A stretch of DNA of 64,000 nt from assembly GCF_003351765.1 (NCBI RefSeq), contig NZ_CP031229.1, positions 2,046,001 through 2,110,000 on the forward strand, written 5' to 3'. The position numbers and the translations under genes were made by a program. Shown here piece by piece: positions 52,233 through 60,661 of this stretch. Each line of letters starts with the position of its first letter. The stretch's first letter is position 1. The notes under the pieces are model-generated. The model did not search any database, was not told where the DNA came from, and worked only from the letters and a program-made list of their open reading frames with translations. Source of the stretch: Ornithinimicrobium avium (GTDB lineage: Bacteria > Actinomycetota > Actinomycetes > Actinomycetales > Dermatophilaceae).

Positions 52233-53579
52233 CTACTGATAGGCGTCCGGTATGCCGTCCGCGTCCAGGTCGACGCTGTCCGCCTCCGCGAGCTGGGCGT
52301 AGTGGCGGTTGCGCGCGGTGAGGACGGCGGCCCCGAGGAGCGCCGCGACCAGCGAGGCGAGGAAGATGCCGACCTTGGCGTGGTCGCCCAGCTCGGTGCC
52401 GGCACCGAAGCTGAGCTCGGCGACGAGCAGGGAGACGGTGAAGCCGATGCCGCCCAGCGCGGAGACGCCGACGACGTCGATCCAGCGAAGCGAGGGGTCC
52501 AGCTCGGAGCGGGTCAGCCGGGTGACGAGGTAGGTGGTGCCGGTGATGCCGACGATCTTGCCGACGACCAGGCCCGCGACGATGCCCAGCGTGACCGTGG
52601 AGGCCAGCGCGGTGGTCAGACCGTCCCAGCCGCCGACGGTGACGCCGGCGGAGAAGAAGGCGAAGACCGGCACCGCCAGGCCCGCGGACAGCGGCCGCAG
52701 CCGGTGCTCGAAGATCTCGGCCAGACCGTGGTCGTCCGGGCCGTCCGGCTCGCCGGCCTCGGGGCGCAGCCGGGCCGGCACGGCGAAGCCCAGCACGACG
52801 CCGGCGATGGTGGCGTGGATGCCGGAGGCGTGCACCAGCGCCCAGAACACGGCACCGACCGGCAGGAGCAGCAGCCAGGCCGGCAGCTGGCCGGACCGGA
52901 AGATCAGCCGCCGCCGCCGAGCGAGCAGGGCGTAGGCGGCCAGCGGCAGCAGCGCCCACAGCAGCATCTGCGGCTCGATCCCCGAGGAGTAGACGAGGGC
53001 GATGATGAGGATGGCGATGAGGTCGTCGACGACGGCGAGCGTGAGCAGGAAGATCCGCAGCGCGGGCGGCAGGTGCGAGCCGATGATCGCCAGCACCGCC
53101 ACCGCGAAGGCGATGTCGGTCGCCGTCGGGACCGCCCACCCGACCAGGGCGTCCGGCGAGCCCTGGTTGACCGCGACGTAGACGAGGGCCGGCACGACCA
53201 CCCCGCCGACGGCCGCGGCGACCGGCACGACCGCCCGGTCCCAGCGGCGCAGGTCGCCGATCATCACCTCGCGCTTGAGCTCCAGTCCCACCATGAAGAA
53301 GAAGATGGCCAGCAGCCCGTCGGAGGCCCAGGCGCCCAGGCTCAGCCTCAGGTGCCACGGCTCGTAGCCGACCTCGAGGTCGCGCAGCGCGACGTAGCTG
53401 CCCGCGAACGGGGAGTTGGCCCAGACGATCGCCACGACGGCGGCCGCGACGAGGAGCATCCCGCCGATGGTCTCCTTGCGCAGCAGGTCCGCCACGCGCA
53501 GCGTCTCGGCGTAGCTGCCGCGGCCCAGCGTGGTCGGGCGGGCCGGAGGGTCCGGCGGCTGGTGCTCGGTGCTCGACAT
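52233..53579 (-). CDS. nhaA: Na+/H+ antiporter NhaA
   Basis: This 448-residue antiporter exchanges protons for sodium across the inner membrane, protecting against salt and alkali. NhaA hallmarks: FFFMVGLELKREVMIGDLR, VPTATDIAFAVAVLAIIGSHLP, LAVVDDLIAILIIALVY (paired Asp of the ion site near 183-184) and GFTVSLLVAELSF. About 12 helices are present. It extends beyond the usual 390 residues by a short N-tail and a C-tail with VDLDADGIPDAYQ, which resembles a calcium-binding loop. ATG 53579 follows GGGAGA. The truncated permease gene starts just upstream on the other strand. Confidence 0.94.
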   Translation of the reverse strand: MSSTEHQPPDPPARPTTLGRGSYAETLRVADLLRKETIGGMLLVAAAVVAIVWANSPFAGSYVALRDLEVGYEPWHLRLSLGAWASDGLLAIFFFMVGLELKREVMIGDLRRWDRAVVPVAAAVGGVVVPALVYVAVNQGSPDALVGWAVPTATDIAFAVAVLAIIGSHLPPALRIFLLTLAVVDDLIAILIIALVYSSGIEPQMLLWALLPLAAYALLARRRRLIFRSGQLPAWLLLLPVGAVFWALVHASGIHATIAGVVLGFAVPARLRPEAGEPDGPDDHGLAEIFEHRLRPLSAGLAVPVFAFFSAGVTVGGWDGLTTALASTVTLGIVAGLVVGKIVGITGTTYLVTRLTRSELDPSLRWIDVVGVSALGGIGFTVSLLVAELSFGAGTELGDHAKVGIFLASLVAALLGAAVLTARNRHYAQLAEADSVDLDADGIPDAYQ

Positions 53580-53676
53580 CGTCGTCTCCCTGGGCTCGGT
53601 GACATTGCCTGCCGACCAGACTTCCCGGCGCACCGCGGCCCACTGTAGCGCCGTCGAGCGCGCAGCGGGGACCCAC

Positions 53677-54336
53677 CGGATAATCGGCACGCCGGGGTTG
53701 GTGGTCGTGGCCGCCTTGGTCGGCGCGGGGGCCGTCGCCGTGGCCCTGCTCACGCTGTCCGGCTCCCGTCCGGGCTCCGCGCCGACCCAGCTGATCCTCG
53801 TCGGCGTCGCCCTCACCGCGATGCTCACCTCCGTCGTGCACTGGGTGCTGCTGCGCGCCGACGTCTACCGCGCCCGCGAGGCGATGGTCTGGCTGACGGG
53901 CAGCCTCAACGGCATCACCTGGAGGCAGATCGGCGTCCTCGCCGTGGTCGTGGCTCTCACCCTCCCGCTCCTGCTGGCCACCGCGAGGGAGCTGCACCTG
54001 GTCGAGCTGGGCGACGACCTCGCCGCCGGGGTCGGCGCCCCGCCGCAGCCGGTCCGGGCCAGGGCACTGCTGCTCGTCGTGCTGCTCGTCGCCGCCACGA
54101 CCGCGGTCTGCGGTCCTGTCGCCTTCGTCGCCTTCCTCTCCGGCCCCATCGCCCGCCGCCTGGGCGGCCGGGCCTCCATCGGCGCGGCCGCGCTCGTCGG
54201 CGCGGTCGTGGTGGTGGCCGCCGACCATGTCGGCGCGAACGCCCTCCCCGGCTCCAACATCCCCGTGGGCGTGGTGACGGGGCTGATCGGCGCCCCCTTC
54301 CTGCTCTGGCTCCTCACCCGTGAAAGGGCCTCCTGA
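53677..54336 (+). pseudogene. 5'-truncated FecCD-type iron-siderophore permease
   Basis: About 220 codons match the C-terminal two thirds of a FecCD/BtuC permease: PTQLILVGVALTAMLTSVVHWVLL, VYRAREAMVWLTGSLNGITW, LGDDLAAGVGAPPQPVRARALLLVVLL, and GPVAFVAFLSGPIARRLGGRASIGAAALVGAVVVVAADHVG. The first 120 or so residues of the family, including the opening helices, are missing, and the sequence upstream of about 53677 does not supply them. The end is normal and overlaps the ATPase start (TGATG). A shortened product could start at GTG 53701 but would lack several helices. The neighbouring binding protein and partner permease are also absent, pointing to a deletion that joined nhaA to this locus. 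Confidence 0.8.
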
Positions 54337-55187
54337 TGACCACCCTCACCGCCGAGCGGCTCACGCTGGGCTACGGTGCGCGCACCGTCGTGCCCGAGCT
54401 CGACCTGACCGTCCCCGAGGGCCGGGTGACCGCGATCGTCGGCCCCAACGGGTGCGGCAAGTCCACCCTGCTGCGCGGCGTCTCCAGACTGCTGCGGCCG
54501 AAGGACGGACGGGTCCTGCTCGACGGGCAGGACGTGCACCGGATGCCGACCCGGCAGGTCGCGCGATCGATGGCCCTGCTGCCCCAGCACCCGGTCGTGC
54601 CCGAGGGCATCACCGTCGGCGAGCTCGTCGGGCGCGGGCGGCACCCGCACCACGGGCTGCTGCGCCGCTGGAGCCGCGAGGACGACGAGGTCGTCGCCGA
54701 GGCCCTGGAGCAGACCCGCACCCGGCACCTCCTCACCCGCCAGGTCGAGGAGCTGTCCGGCGGCCAGCGCCAGCGGGTGTGGATCGCGATGGTCCTCGCC
54801 CAGCGCACCGATCTGCTGCTGCTCGACGAGCCGACCAGCTTCCTCGACATCGCCCACCAGGTCGAGGTCCTCGACCTGGTCCGCGACCTGTCCGTCGACC
54901 GGAGCACCACGGTCGTCATGGTGCTGCACGACCTGGCGATGGCGGCCCGCTACGCCGACCACCTGGTGGCGATGCGGGAGGGCCGCGTCGTGGCACGCGG
55001 CACCCCGCGCGAGGTCGTCACCGCCGAGACCGTCTGCGACGTCTTCGGCATCACCTGCCGGGTCCTGTGGCAGGAGGCCACCGGCGACCTGTCCGTCATC
55101 CCCCTCGGCCGGCACCGTCCGGTCGGTCACGTCCTGGGCACGGCGGCCTCGCCGCGCCTCGCCCCCGAGCTGGAGGTCCACCGATGA
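54336..55187 (+). CDS. Iron-siderophore ABC importer ATPase (FecE/FepC-like)
   Basis: This 283-residue ATPase is of the FecE/FepC group: LTLGYGARTVVPELDLTVPEGRVTAIVGPNGCGKSTLLRGVSRLL (Walker A near 40), LLPQHPVVPEGITVGELVGRGRHPH (Q-loop with family-typical RGRxPH), VEELSGGQRQRVWIAMVLAQ and LLLLDEPTSFLDIAHQVEVLDLV. It overlaps the truncated permease by one base and the siderophore-interacting protein gene by four. It is intact but has lost its cognate permease and binding protein in this locus, so it either serves another transporter or is decaying. Confidence 0.92.
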   Translation: MTTLTAERLTLGYGARTVVPELDLTVPEGRVTAIVGPNGCGKSTLLRGVSRLLRPKDGRVLLDGQDVHRMPTRQVARSMALLPQHPVVPEGITVGELVGRGRHPHHGLLRRWSREDDEVVAEALEQTRTRHLLTRQVEELSGGQRQRVWIAMVLAQRTDLLLLDEPTSFLDIAHQVEVLDLVRDLSVDRSTTVVMVLHDLAMAARYADHLVAMREGRVVARGTPREVVTAETVCDVFGITCRVLWQEATGDLSVIPLGRHRPVGHVLGTAASPRLAPELEVHR

Positions 55188-56098
55188 ACGCCCCGACCAC
55201 CCTGTCCGCGGCCCGCCGGACCGTCACCCGCGTCGCGAGCCGGGCGCTCAGCTCACGGGCCGCCACCGTCGCGGTCCGGGCCGCCTACTCGCGCTCGACG
55301 GCGATGCCGCTGGAGCGCACCGAGCACCGTTGCGTGCCCGGCACCGTCATCGGCGCCGCCGACGTCGCCCCGTGGCTGCGGCGCCTCACCCTGCACGTCC
55401 CGGGACTGCGGGGGTATGAGGTGCAGGCCCCGGACGAGTACGTCGGCCTGGTCATGCCGCGCCCCGGCACCACGCTGCCCGACCTGTCCTCGATCACCGG
55501 CCCGCACCCCCGGCCGGTGCTCGCGACGATGCCGGAGGAGGACCGGCCGGACGTGCGCTGGTACACCGTGAGCGACTGGAGGCCGCAGACCGCCGAGCTC
55601 GACGTCGAGGTCGTCCTGCACCCCGAGGGGGAGGTCGACGAGGGGCCCGGCGCCACGTGGGTGCGCGCGGCCGCGCCCGGCGACGCGGTCGCCGTCCAGA
55701 CGGGCACCGCCTGCTACCACCAGCCGGCCGACGCCAGGGTGCAGGTGGTCGCGGGCGACGAGACGGCATACCCCTCGATCGCCGGGATCATCGAGGCTGC
55801 CCGTGGCACCGATCGCGAGCTGCACGTCTTCCTCGAGCTCGCGCGCGCGGACGCGCTGCCCGCGCTGCCGCAGCCGGAGCGCGGCAGCCTCACCCTCGTG
55901 GACCGCGTGCAGACCCCCGGAGAGGCGCTGCTCGTCGCCGTCCGCGCGGCCGACCTGCCGGCGGTGGACTATGGCTGGGTGTGCGGCGAGCAGCAGCTGG
56001 CCGCGGGCGTGCGCAAGCACCTGGTCGGCGAGCGCGGGCTGGGTAGGACGGACGTCTACTTCTGCGCCTACTGGATCCTGGGGCGCGCGCGCGGCTGA
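55184..56098 (+). CDS. Siderophore-interacting protein (FAD/NAD(P)H ferric-siderophore reductase)
   Basis: This 304-residue SIP-family flavoreductase releases iron from imported ferric siderophores in the cytosol. The FAD-binding barrel has DEYVGLVMPR and VRWYTVSDWRPQTAELDVEVVLH (RxYT(V/I)R-type motif with S for R). The NAD(P)H domain has VVAGDETAYPSIAGIIEA and DYGWVCGEQQLAAGVRKHL, then DVYFCAYWILGRA. An N-terminal tail of about 40 basic/alanine residues precedes the fold. ATG overlaps the ATPase stop (ATGA). It supports the reading of this region as a former siderophore-uptake operon. Confidence 0.92.
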   Translation: MNAPTTLSAARRTVTRVASRALSSRAATVAVRAAYSRSTAMPLERTEHRCVPGTVIGAADVAPWLRRLTLHVPGLRGYEVQAPDEYVGLVMPRPGTTLPDLSSITGPHPRPVLATMPEEDRPDVRWYTVSDWRPQTAELDVEVVLHPEGEVDEGPGATWVRAAAPGDAVAVQTGTACYHQPADARVQVVAGDETAYPSIAGIIEAARGTDRELHVFLELARADALPALPQPERGSLTLVDRVQTPGEALLVAVRAADLPAVDYGWVCGEQQLAAGVRKHLVGERGLGRTDVYFCAYWILGRARG

Positions 56099-56178
56099 GC
56101 CACTCCGACCCGTCGGTAGCAGGCGGCTGACGAGTCCGGGGCGCGGGCGGTCCGACCGACCCGCACCGGGAGCGCTGG

Positions 56179-57195
56179 TCAGCGGGTGCGCCGACGGCGC
56201 GCGAGCGCCAGCCAGGCGGCCGCCGCGAGCAGCACGGCGGCGAGCAGCCAGCCCCACAGGTCGGTGGCCACGGCCGCCGTCCACGCCATCGGGTCCGGCC
56301 AGCCCCACCACTGCGACAGCGCCCCGGACAGGGAGGCCAGGCCGACGACCCCGGCGACGAGGACCGACAGGACCGTCACGGTGACGTTGTAGCGGCGCAT
56401 CCGCCCCGGCGCCTCCACGGCCCACCCGTAGGCGTAGCGCGCCACCCACCCCTCGACCAGGTCGAGGGTGGCCATCCCGGCGGCGAAGAGGACCGGCAGG
56501 GTCATCACCGCCCACCACGGCAGCTGGGCGACCCCGGCCGACCCCGCCAGGATCAGCAGGCTGATCTCGGTGGCGGTGTCGAACCCGAGGCCGAACAGCA
56601 GACCCACGACATACATCTGCCGCGGGGTGCGCACGTGTGCGCCGACGCGGTCGAGGATCCGGGTGACCGGCCCGCCGGGCCTGCCGTCGGCCTCGCGCAG
56701 CGAGGCGACGTTGACCGCCGCGATGACGAGGAGGAAGACGCCGGCGACCAGCGGCCCCCAGACGCTGGTGAAGGCGGTCCACGTGGACTCCGCGTCGGTG
56801 GCGCCGCGCACCAGCGTGGACATGCCGGCGGCGACGAGGGCGGCGAGCGCGACCACGACGGTGGAGTGGCCCAGGGAGAACCAGAAGCCGACGGTCGTCG
56901 CCGGGCGTCCCTCGCCGACCAGCCGGCGGGTGGTGTTGTCGATCGCGGCGATGTGGTCGGCGTCGAAGGCGTGCCGGGCACCGAGGGCGAAGGCGGTCAC
57001 CCCCAGCGCCACGCCGAAGACCTGCGCCTCGCCACCGAGCTCGAGCCGGGAGGGCGCCACGAGGAGGAAGAGGCTGCCCCAGCCCAGCAGGTGCAGCACC
57101 AGGACGGTCAGCCCGGCGAGCACCATGCTGCGCCGTTCCTGCTCGCCCAGCACCCGCCGGTCGACGTCCACGAGCTGTCCACCTGTCCCCGTCAC
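56179..57195 (-). CDS. Nickel/cobalt permease (HoxN/NixA, NiCoT family)
   Basis: This 338-residue high-affinity transporter has about eight helices. The NiCoT metal motif is intact (ARHAFDADHIAAIDNTTR, matching HX4DH, near residue 75). The other signatures are also present: SLGHSTVVVALAALVAAG and GLLFGLGFDTATEISLL. It imports Ni2+ or Co2+ for metalloenzymes. GTG 57195 follows TATCAT by six bases, fitting a leaderless promoter, and no ribosome-binding site is visible. No nickel enzyme is encoded nearby. It is convergent with the siderophore-interacting protein gene. Confidence 0.93.
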   Translation of the reverse strand: MTGTGGQLVDVDRRVLGEQERRSMVLAGLTVLVLHLLGWGSLFLLVAPSRLELGGEAQVFGVALGVTAFALGARHAFDADHIAAIDNTTRRLVGEGRPATTVGFWFSLGHSTVVVALAALVAAGMSTLVRGATDAESTWTAFTSVWGPLVAGVFLLVIAAVNVASLREADGRPGGPVTRILDRVGAHVRTPRQMYVVGLLFGLGFDTATEISLLILAGSAGVAQLPWWAVMTLPVLFAAGMATLDLVEGWVARYAYGWAVEAPGRMRRYNVTVTVLSVLVAGVVGLASLSGALSQWWGWPDPMAWTAAVATDLWGWLLAAVLLAAAAWLALARRRRTR

Positions 57196-57226
57196 GGCTC
57201 GATGATAGGCCGTGCGGCGCGGACCC

Positions 57227-57505
57227 TCACCGGCCCAGGCCGAGGCGCATCACCATGCGCCGCGGCGTGGGCCGGGTCACCTCGCGCAGCCCGGCCGCCT
57301 CGAAGGTCGCCAGCGTGCCGACGTGCAGCTCCTCGTCGATGACGTTCCTGGTCAGCAGCGGGTAGGCCTCGACCGCCCGGGCGCCGCGCTCCCGGGCGTG
57401 CGCCACCGCCGCGACCGCGAGGGCCCTGCTCACCCCGCGCCTGCGGTGCCCGGCCCGCACGAACAGGCAGGTGATCGCCCAGACCCCGTCGTCGGTCCGG
57501 TCCTC
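57227..57505 (-). pseudogene. Remnant of a GNAT acetyltransferase
   Basis: The frame encodes the C-terminal half of a GNAT protein: GVWAITCLFVRAGHRRRGVSRALAVAAVAHARERGARAVEAYPL contains the acetyl-CoA-binding RRRGV loop, followed by AGLREVTRPTPRRMVMRL. Upstream of about 57505 the frame stays open but turns into proline/arginine-rich sequence unlike the family, so the N-terminal half is missing. GTG 57460 could start a 77-residue product that would not fold as a full enzyme. Confidence 0.6.
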
Positions 57506-57622
57506 CCGCTCGCGTCGCTGGCCGGGACCACCCGGAGGTTCGACGCCGTCGCGTTCATCCCCCCATCCCCGCCTCCCGGCGAGGACTTGGCACCTGGCCC
57601 GGGCGGGGCTATGGTCGGCCGG

Positions 57623-57874
57623 ATGCGTCCCAAGCAGCTTGCGGTCGTCGGCACCATCTGCCTCCTCTCCGGCATCGCCGGGCTCGGCCTGAGGGCCAGC
57701 GCCCCCGGCATGGATGAGCCCTCCATCTGGTACCCCCTCTGGACCGCGGCCGTCTTCATCCTCGGCGTCGTCGGCGCCGGCCTCCTCATCATCGGGCTGT
57801 CCTTCCGGCCGGAGGGCCCGGCCCCGGCACCCCGTCCCCGCCGCCGTCCCGCGCTCGCACGCGGCCGCGGCTGA
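57623..57874 (+). CDS. Small two-helix membrane protein, unknown function
   Basis: This 83-residue protein has two hydrophobic segments (LAVVGTICLLSGIAGLGL and LWTAAVFILGVVGAGLLIIGLSF) and a basic, proline-rich cytosolic tail (PAPAPRPRRRPALARGRG). I know no family for it. ATG 57623 follows TATGGT by seven bases, consistent with a leaderless message; ATG 57611 in the same frame is an alternative. It points towards the inverted-repeat element at 57898-57970. Confidence 0.65.
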   Translation: MRPKQLAVVGTICLLSGIAGLGLRASAPGMDEPSIWYPLWTAAVFILGVVGAGLLIIGLSFRPEGPAPAPRPRRRPALARGRG

Positions 57875-57897
57875 CGCCTCTCACCCCGCACCGCGGT

Positions 57898-57970
57898 CGA
57901 GACACACAACGTCCTGCCCCTCGTGCAGTGTTGTCAACGCTGCATGACGTGCAGGACGTTGTCTGTCTCG
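57898..57970. repeat. Inverted-repeat element between convergent genes
   Basis: Twenty-base arms (57898-57917 and 57951-57970) are complementary at all but one position and enclose 33 bases. The enclosed part holds TGCAG/CTGCA and a partial copy of the arm (CGTGCAG then GTTGT). It shares CGTGCAGGA with the palindromic element at 48396-48469. It could act as a terminator for both flanking genes or be a member of a dispersed palindromic repeat family. Confidence 0.7.
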
Positions 57971-57996
57971 GGGCGAAGCCTCTCCCGTGGAACGGG

Positions 57997-59502
57997 TTAG
58001 GCCGGCGCCGACCCGTCCGGGAGCGCCAGCCAGAACGTCGACCCCTCGCCGGCCACCGAGGCCACCCCGACGGCGCCGCCGTGCGCCTCGGCGATGACCC
58101 TGACGATCGCCAGGCCGAGCCCGGACCCCTCGGCCTGACCGGCGTTGTCGGCCCGGGCGAAACGCTCGAAGACCCGCTCCTGCTGCTCGTCGGGGATGCC
58201 GATCCCCTCGTCGTGCACGCTGAGCACGAGGTAGCGCCGGGCCTCCACGGCGCCGGCGGCCACCGCGCCGATCGCCGCGGGCGACCCGGTCACGGCCCAG
58301 GCCGAGGAGAGCTCGATCGCCGAGCCCGGCTCGCTGAACTTCACCGCGTTGGCGGCCAGCTGCACGACCGCCTGCAGCACCCGCTGACGGTCCATCCGCA
58401 TGCTGCCCTCCGCGCCGGCGCGCAGCCGCCACGTCCGCTCCCCCAGGGCGGTGACCCGGTCCATCGCCTCCACGGTGAGCTCGGTGACGTCGGCCCGCCC
58501 GGTCCGCAGGAAGTCGGGCCGCTGGACCCGGGCCAGCATGAGCAGGTCGTCGACGAGGCGCTGCATCCGGTCGACCTCGCCGAGCACCAGCCTGCGGGTC
58601 GCCTCCACGTCCTGCGGGTCGTCGGCGCTGAGCAGCTCGGCGTTGCCGCGCACGATCGTCAGCGGCGTGCGCAGCTCGTGGGCGGCGTCGTCGAGGAACT
58701 GCCGCTGCTGCTGCACGCCGGCCTCGATCCGGTCCAGCATCTCGTTGTAGCGCACGACCAGCTCGGCCACGTCGGTGTCCGCGCCGCTGACGTCCACCCG
58801 TCGGGACAGGTCGTCGGTCGTGGTCGCGGCGGTCGCGGCGCGCAGCTCGGTGAGCGGGCGCAGCAGCCGCCCCAGGAGCAGGTGCGCCAGCCCGGCGACG
58901 GCCCCGAGGACGAGCACCGCGAGCACGCCGTAGGTCAGGGCGTACCGCCGGATCTCGGCACGCTGCTGCCCGATGTCTTTGACGACCACGAAGCGGGCGG
59001 GTCGCGTCTCCAGCGGGAGCCGGACGTCGGCGACGAGCATCCGCAGCTGGGTGCCCTGCGAGCGCAGCTCGGTCACCCGGGCCCGGCCGGGTTCGAGGGA
59101 CAGGCCCCGCGCGGCCGTCTGCACCTCCTCGTGCGCCACCTCGAAGGTGCGCGCCCCGCCGGAGAAGATCTCGACCTCCCCCTCGACCATCCCCATCATC
59201 GCCTCGTCGTTGCCGGCGACCGCGGTGGTGAGGAAGGCGAAGAACAGGTCGGACACGTCGGCGTAGGGCCTCCCGTCCTGCGCCGGGCCGCGCTGGGCCA
59301 TCTGCCCCAGCTCGGAGACCTCCTGCTGCAGCTCGGCGTCGACGCGCTCGGTGAGCGAGCCGTACTGCAGCCCGAAGTTCACCGCCCCGACCACCGTCAG
59401 CCCCGCCGTCATCACCAGCACGATGAGCACCAGCAGCCGCTGCCGGACCGACCAGCCTCCCCACCTGGACCGGCGGACGTGCTCCTGCACCGCCTCGCTC
59501 AC
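57997..59502 (-). CDS. Two-component sensor histidine kinase without adjacent regulator
   Basis: This is a 501-residue kinase. Two membrane helices (about 22-42 and 195-215) flank a large extracytoplasmic sensor domain. HAMP (LLGRLLRPLTELRAATAATTTDDLSRRVDV) is followed by HisKA with DAAHELRTPLTIV (His near 274) and HATPase with AVVQLAANAVKFSEPG (N-box), SVHDEGIGIPDEQQERVFERF and GSGLGLAIVRVI. GTG 59502 overlaps the DUF2891 stop (GTGA). The orphan OmpR regulator at 51555-52223 is the nearest candidate partner, on the same strand, with 5.8 kb of unrelated genes between. Confidence 0.93.
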   Translation of the reverse strand: MSEAVQEHVRRSRWGGWSVRQRLLVLIVLVMTAGLTVVGAVNFGLQYGSLTERVDAELQQEVSELGQMAQRGPAQDGRPYADVSDLFFAFLTTAVAGNDEAMMGMVEGEVEIFSGGARTFEVAHEEVQTAARGLSLEPGRARVTELRSQGTQLRMLVADVRLPLETRPARFVVVKDIGQQRAEIRRYALTYGVLAVLVLGAVAGLAHLLLGRLLRPLTELRAATAATTTDDLSRRVDVSGADTDVAELVVRYNEMLDRIEAGVQQQRQFLDDAAHELRTPLTIVRGNAELLSADDPQDVEATRRLVLGEVDRMQRLVDDLLMLARVQRPDFLRTGRADVTELTVEAMDRVTALGERTWRLRAGAEGSMRMDRQRVLQAVVQLAANAVKFSEPGSAIELSSAWAVTGSPAAIGAVAAGAVEARRYLVLSVHDEGIGIPDEQQERVFERFARADNAGQAEGSGLGLAIVRVIAEAHGGAVGVASVAGEGSTFWLALPDGSAPA

Positions 59503-60545
59503 GCCGGCTCCAGCACGCCGTGCGCCAGCAGCGCGAAGGACACCAGCCAGTGGGTGGCCATGAAGTCGCCGGCGACGATCTGCTCCAGCACCGCCGCCTC
59601 CTGCGCGTCCGCCGCCTCCCGCAGCCGGTCCTCCGCCCCGGGCAGGTAGGCGGTCAGCTCGCGCAGCTGCCACGCGCGGCTGAGCGCCAGGCCCAGGAGG
59701 TGGGCGTACTGCCCGTCGGCCGGGTCGCGCACCTCGGGCACCGCCAGCAGGTGCTCGTGGCGCCCCTCGCCGAGGCCGGGCAGGAAGCCGGCGAGCCACG
59801 CGGCATACCTCTGGTGCGGCAGGACGTGCGCCATCAGGCTGGCCTCGGTCAGCGCCGGGCTGAGGAAGTCGGTGCCGCCGGGCTCCCAGGCCGTCGGCGC
59901 GTCGGTGTCGGCGCCGAACCAGTCCAGCGCCCGTCCGCGGCAGGCGGCGACGACGTCCTCGCGACCGAGCCGCCCGTAGGCGTCGATGAGCAGCCGCAGG
60001 GCGAACGCGTCGTTCTGGTGCTTGCCGTGCCGCACCGGGTAGGGCTGGCGCGGAAGCCACCCGAGCACGAGGTCGGCGACCGTCTCGCCGAGGGGGGCGG
60101 TCGCCTCCGCCCACGCCCCGGTATGCGGTGCCGCGCCACCGCGCGCCGCCTCCTCCAGCGTCGCGACCAGCTGGGCCGCCCACGCCCACCCGTAGGGCCG
60201 CTCGAAGGCGGGCCGGGCGCGCAGGTAGTCGACCTCGACGGCGACGTGCTCGCGGCCGAGGCGCTCGTCGAGGAGGGCGACGACCGCGGTGCGCTCCTGC
60301 GGGTCCAGCGCGTCGGCATACCTGGTGAGGAGGGTGACCAGGGACCACTGGACGTGCACGCAGGAGTGCCAGTCCAGCGACCCGTGGAAGCTGGGGTGCA
60401 GCTGCTCGGGGACGAGGTGCGCGTCCTCTGGTCCCATGACGACGTGGCCGGGCGACCACGGGTAGGTGGTGCCGACGACGGCCCGGCCGACCCGGCTCCA
60501 CGCCGCGGCGTCGGTGGGCGTGCGGGTGGTGGGCATGCGAGCCAT
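59499..60545 (-). CDS. DUF2891-family protein
   Basis: This is a 348-residue protein matching the DUF2891 pattern HPSFHGSLDWHSCVHVQWSLVTLL near residue 45, then RPYGWAWAAQLVATL and the C-terminal GDFMATHWLVSFALLA. The alpha-helical, His- and Trp-rich layout suggests an (alpha/alpha)-barrel like some glycan-processing enzymes, but no activity is established. No signal peptide is visible. ATG 60545 is used; ATG 60536 is an alternative. It is translationally coupled to the sensor kinase and divergent from the secreted protease gene. Confidence 0.85.
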   Translation of the reverse strand: MARMPTTRTPTDAAAWSRVGRAVVGTTYPWSPGHVVMGPEDAHLVPEQLHPSFHGSLDWHSCVHVQWSLVTLLTRYADALDPQERTAVVALLDERLGREHVAVEVDYLRARPAFERPYGWAWAAQLVATLEEAARGGAAPHTGAWAEATAPLGETVADLVLGWLPRQPYPVRHGKHQNDAFALRLLIDAYGRLGREDVVAACRGRALDWFGADTDAPTAWEPGGTDFLSPALTEASLMAHVLPHQRYAAWLAGFLPGLGEGRHEHLLAVPEVRDPADGQYAHLLGLALSRAWQLRELTAYLPGAEDRLREAADAQEAAVLEQIVAGDFMATHWLVSFALLAHGVLEPA

Positions 60546-60661
60546 TGAACACGGCGGCAGCCCGGAGCGCTCCCCCTTGCCGGGGCGGGGACCGCCGCGT
60601 ACGGTGACCGATGGTGCGTGTCTCGGGGCGTGCGACCGATCCCCAACGAAGGGTGTACACC

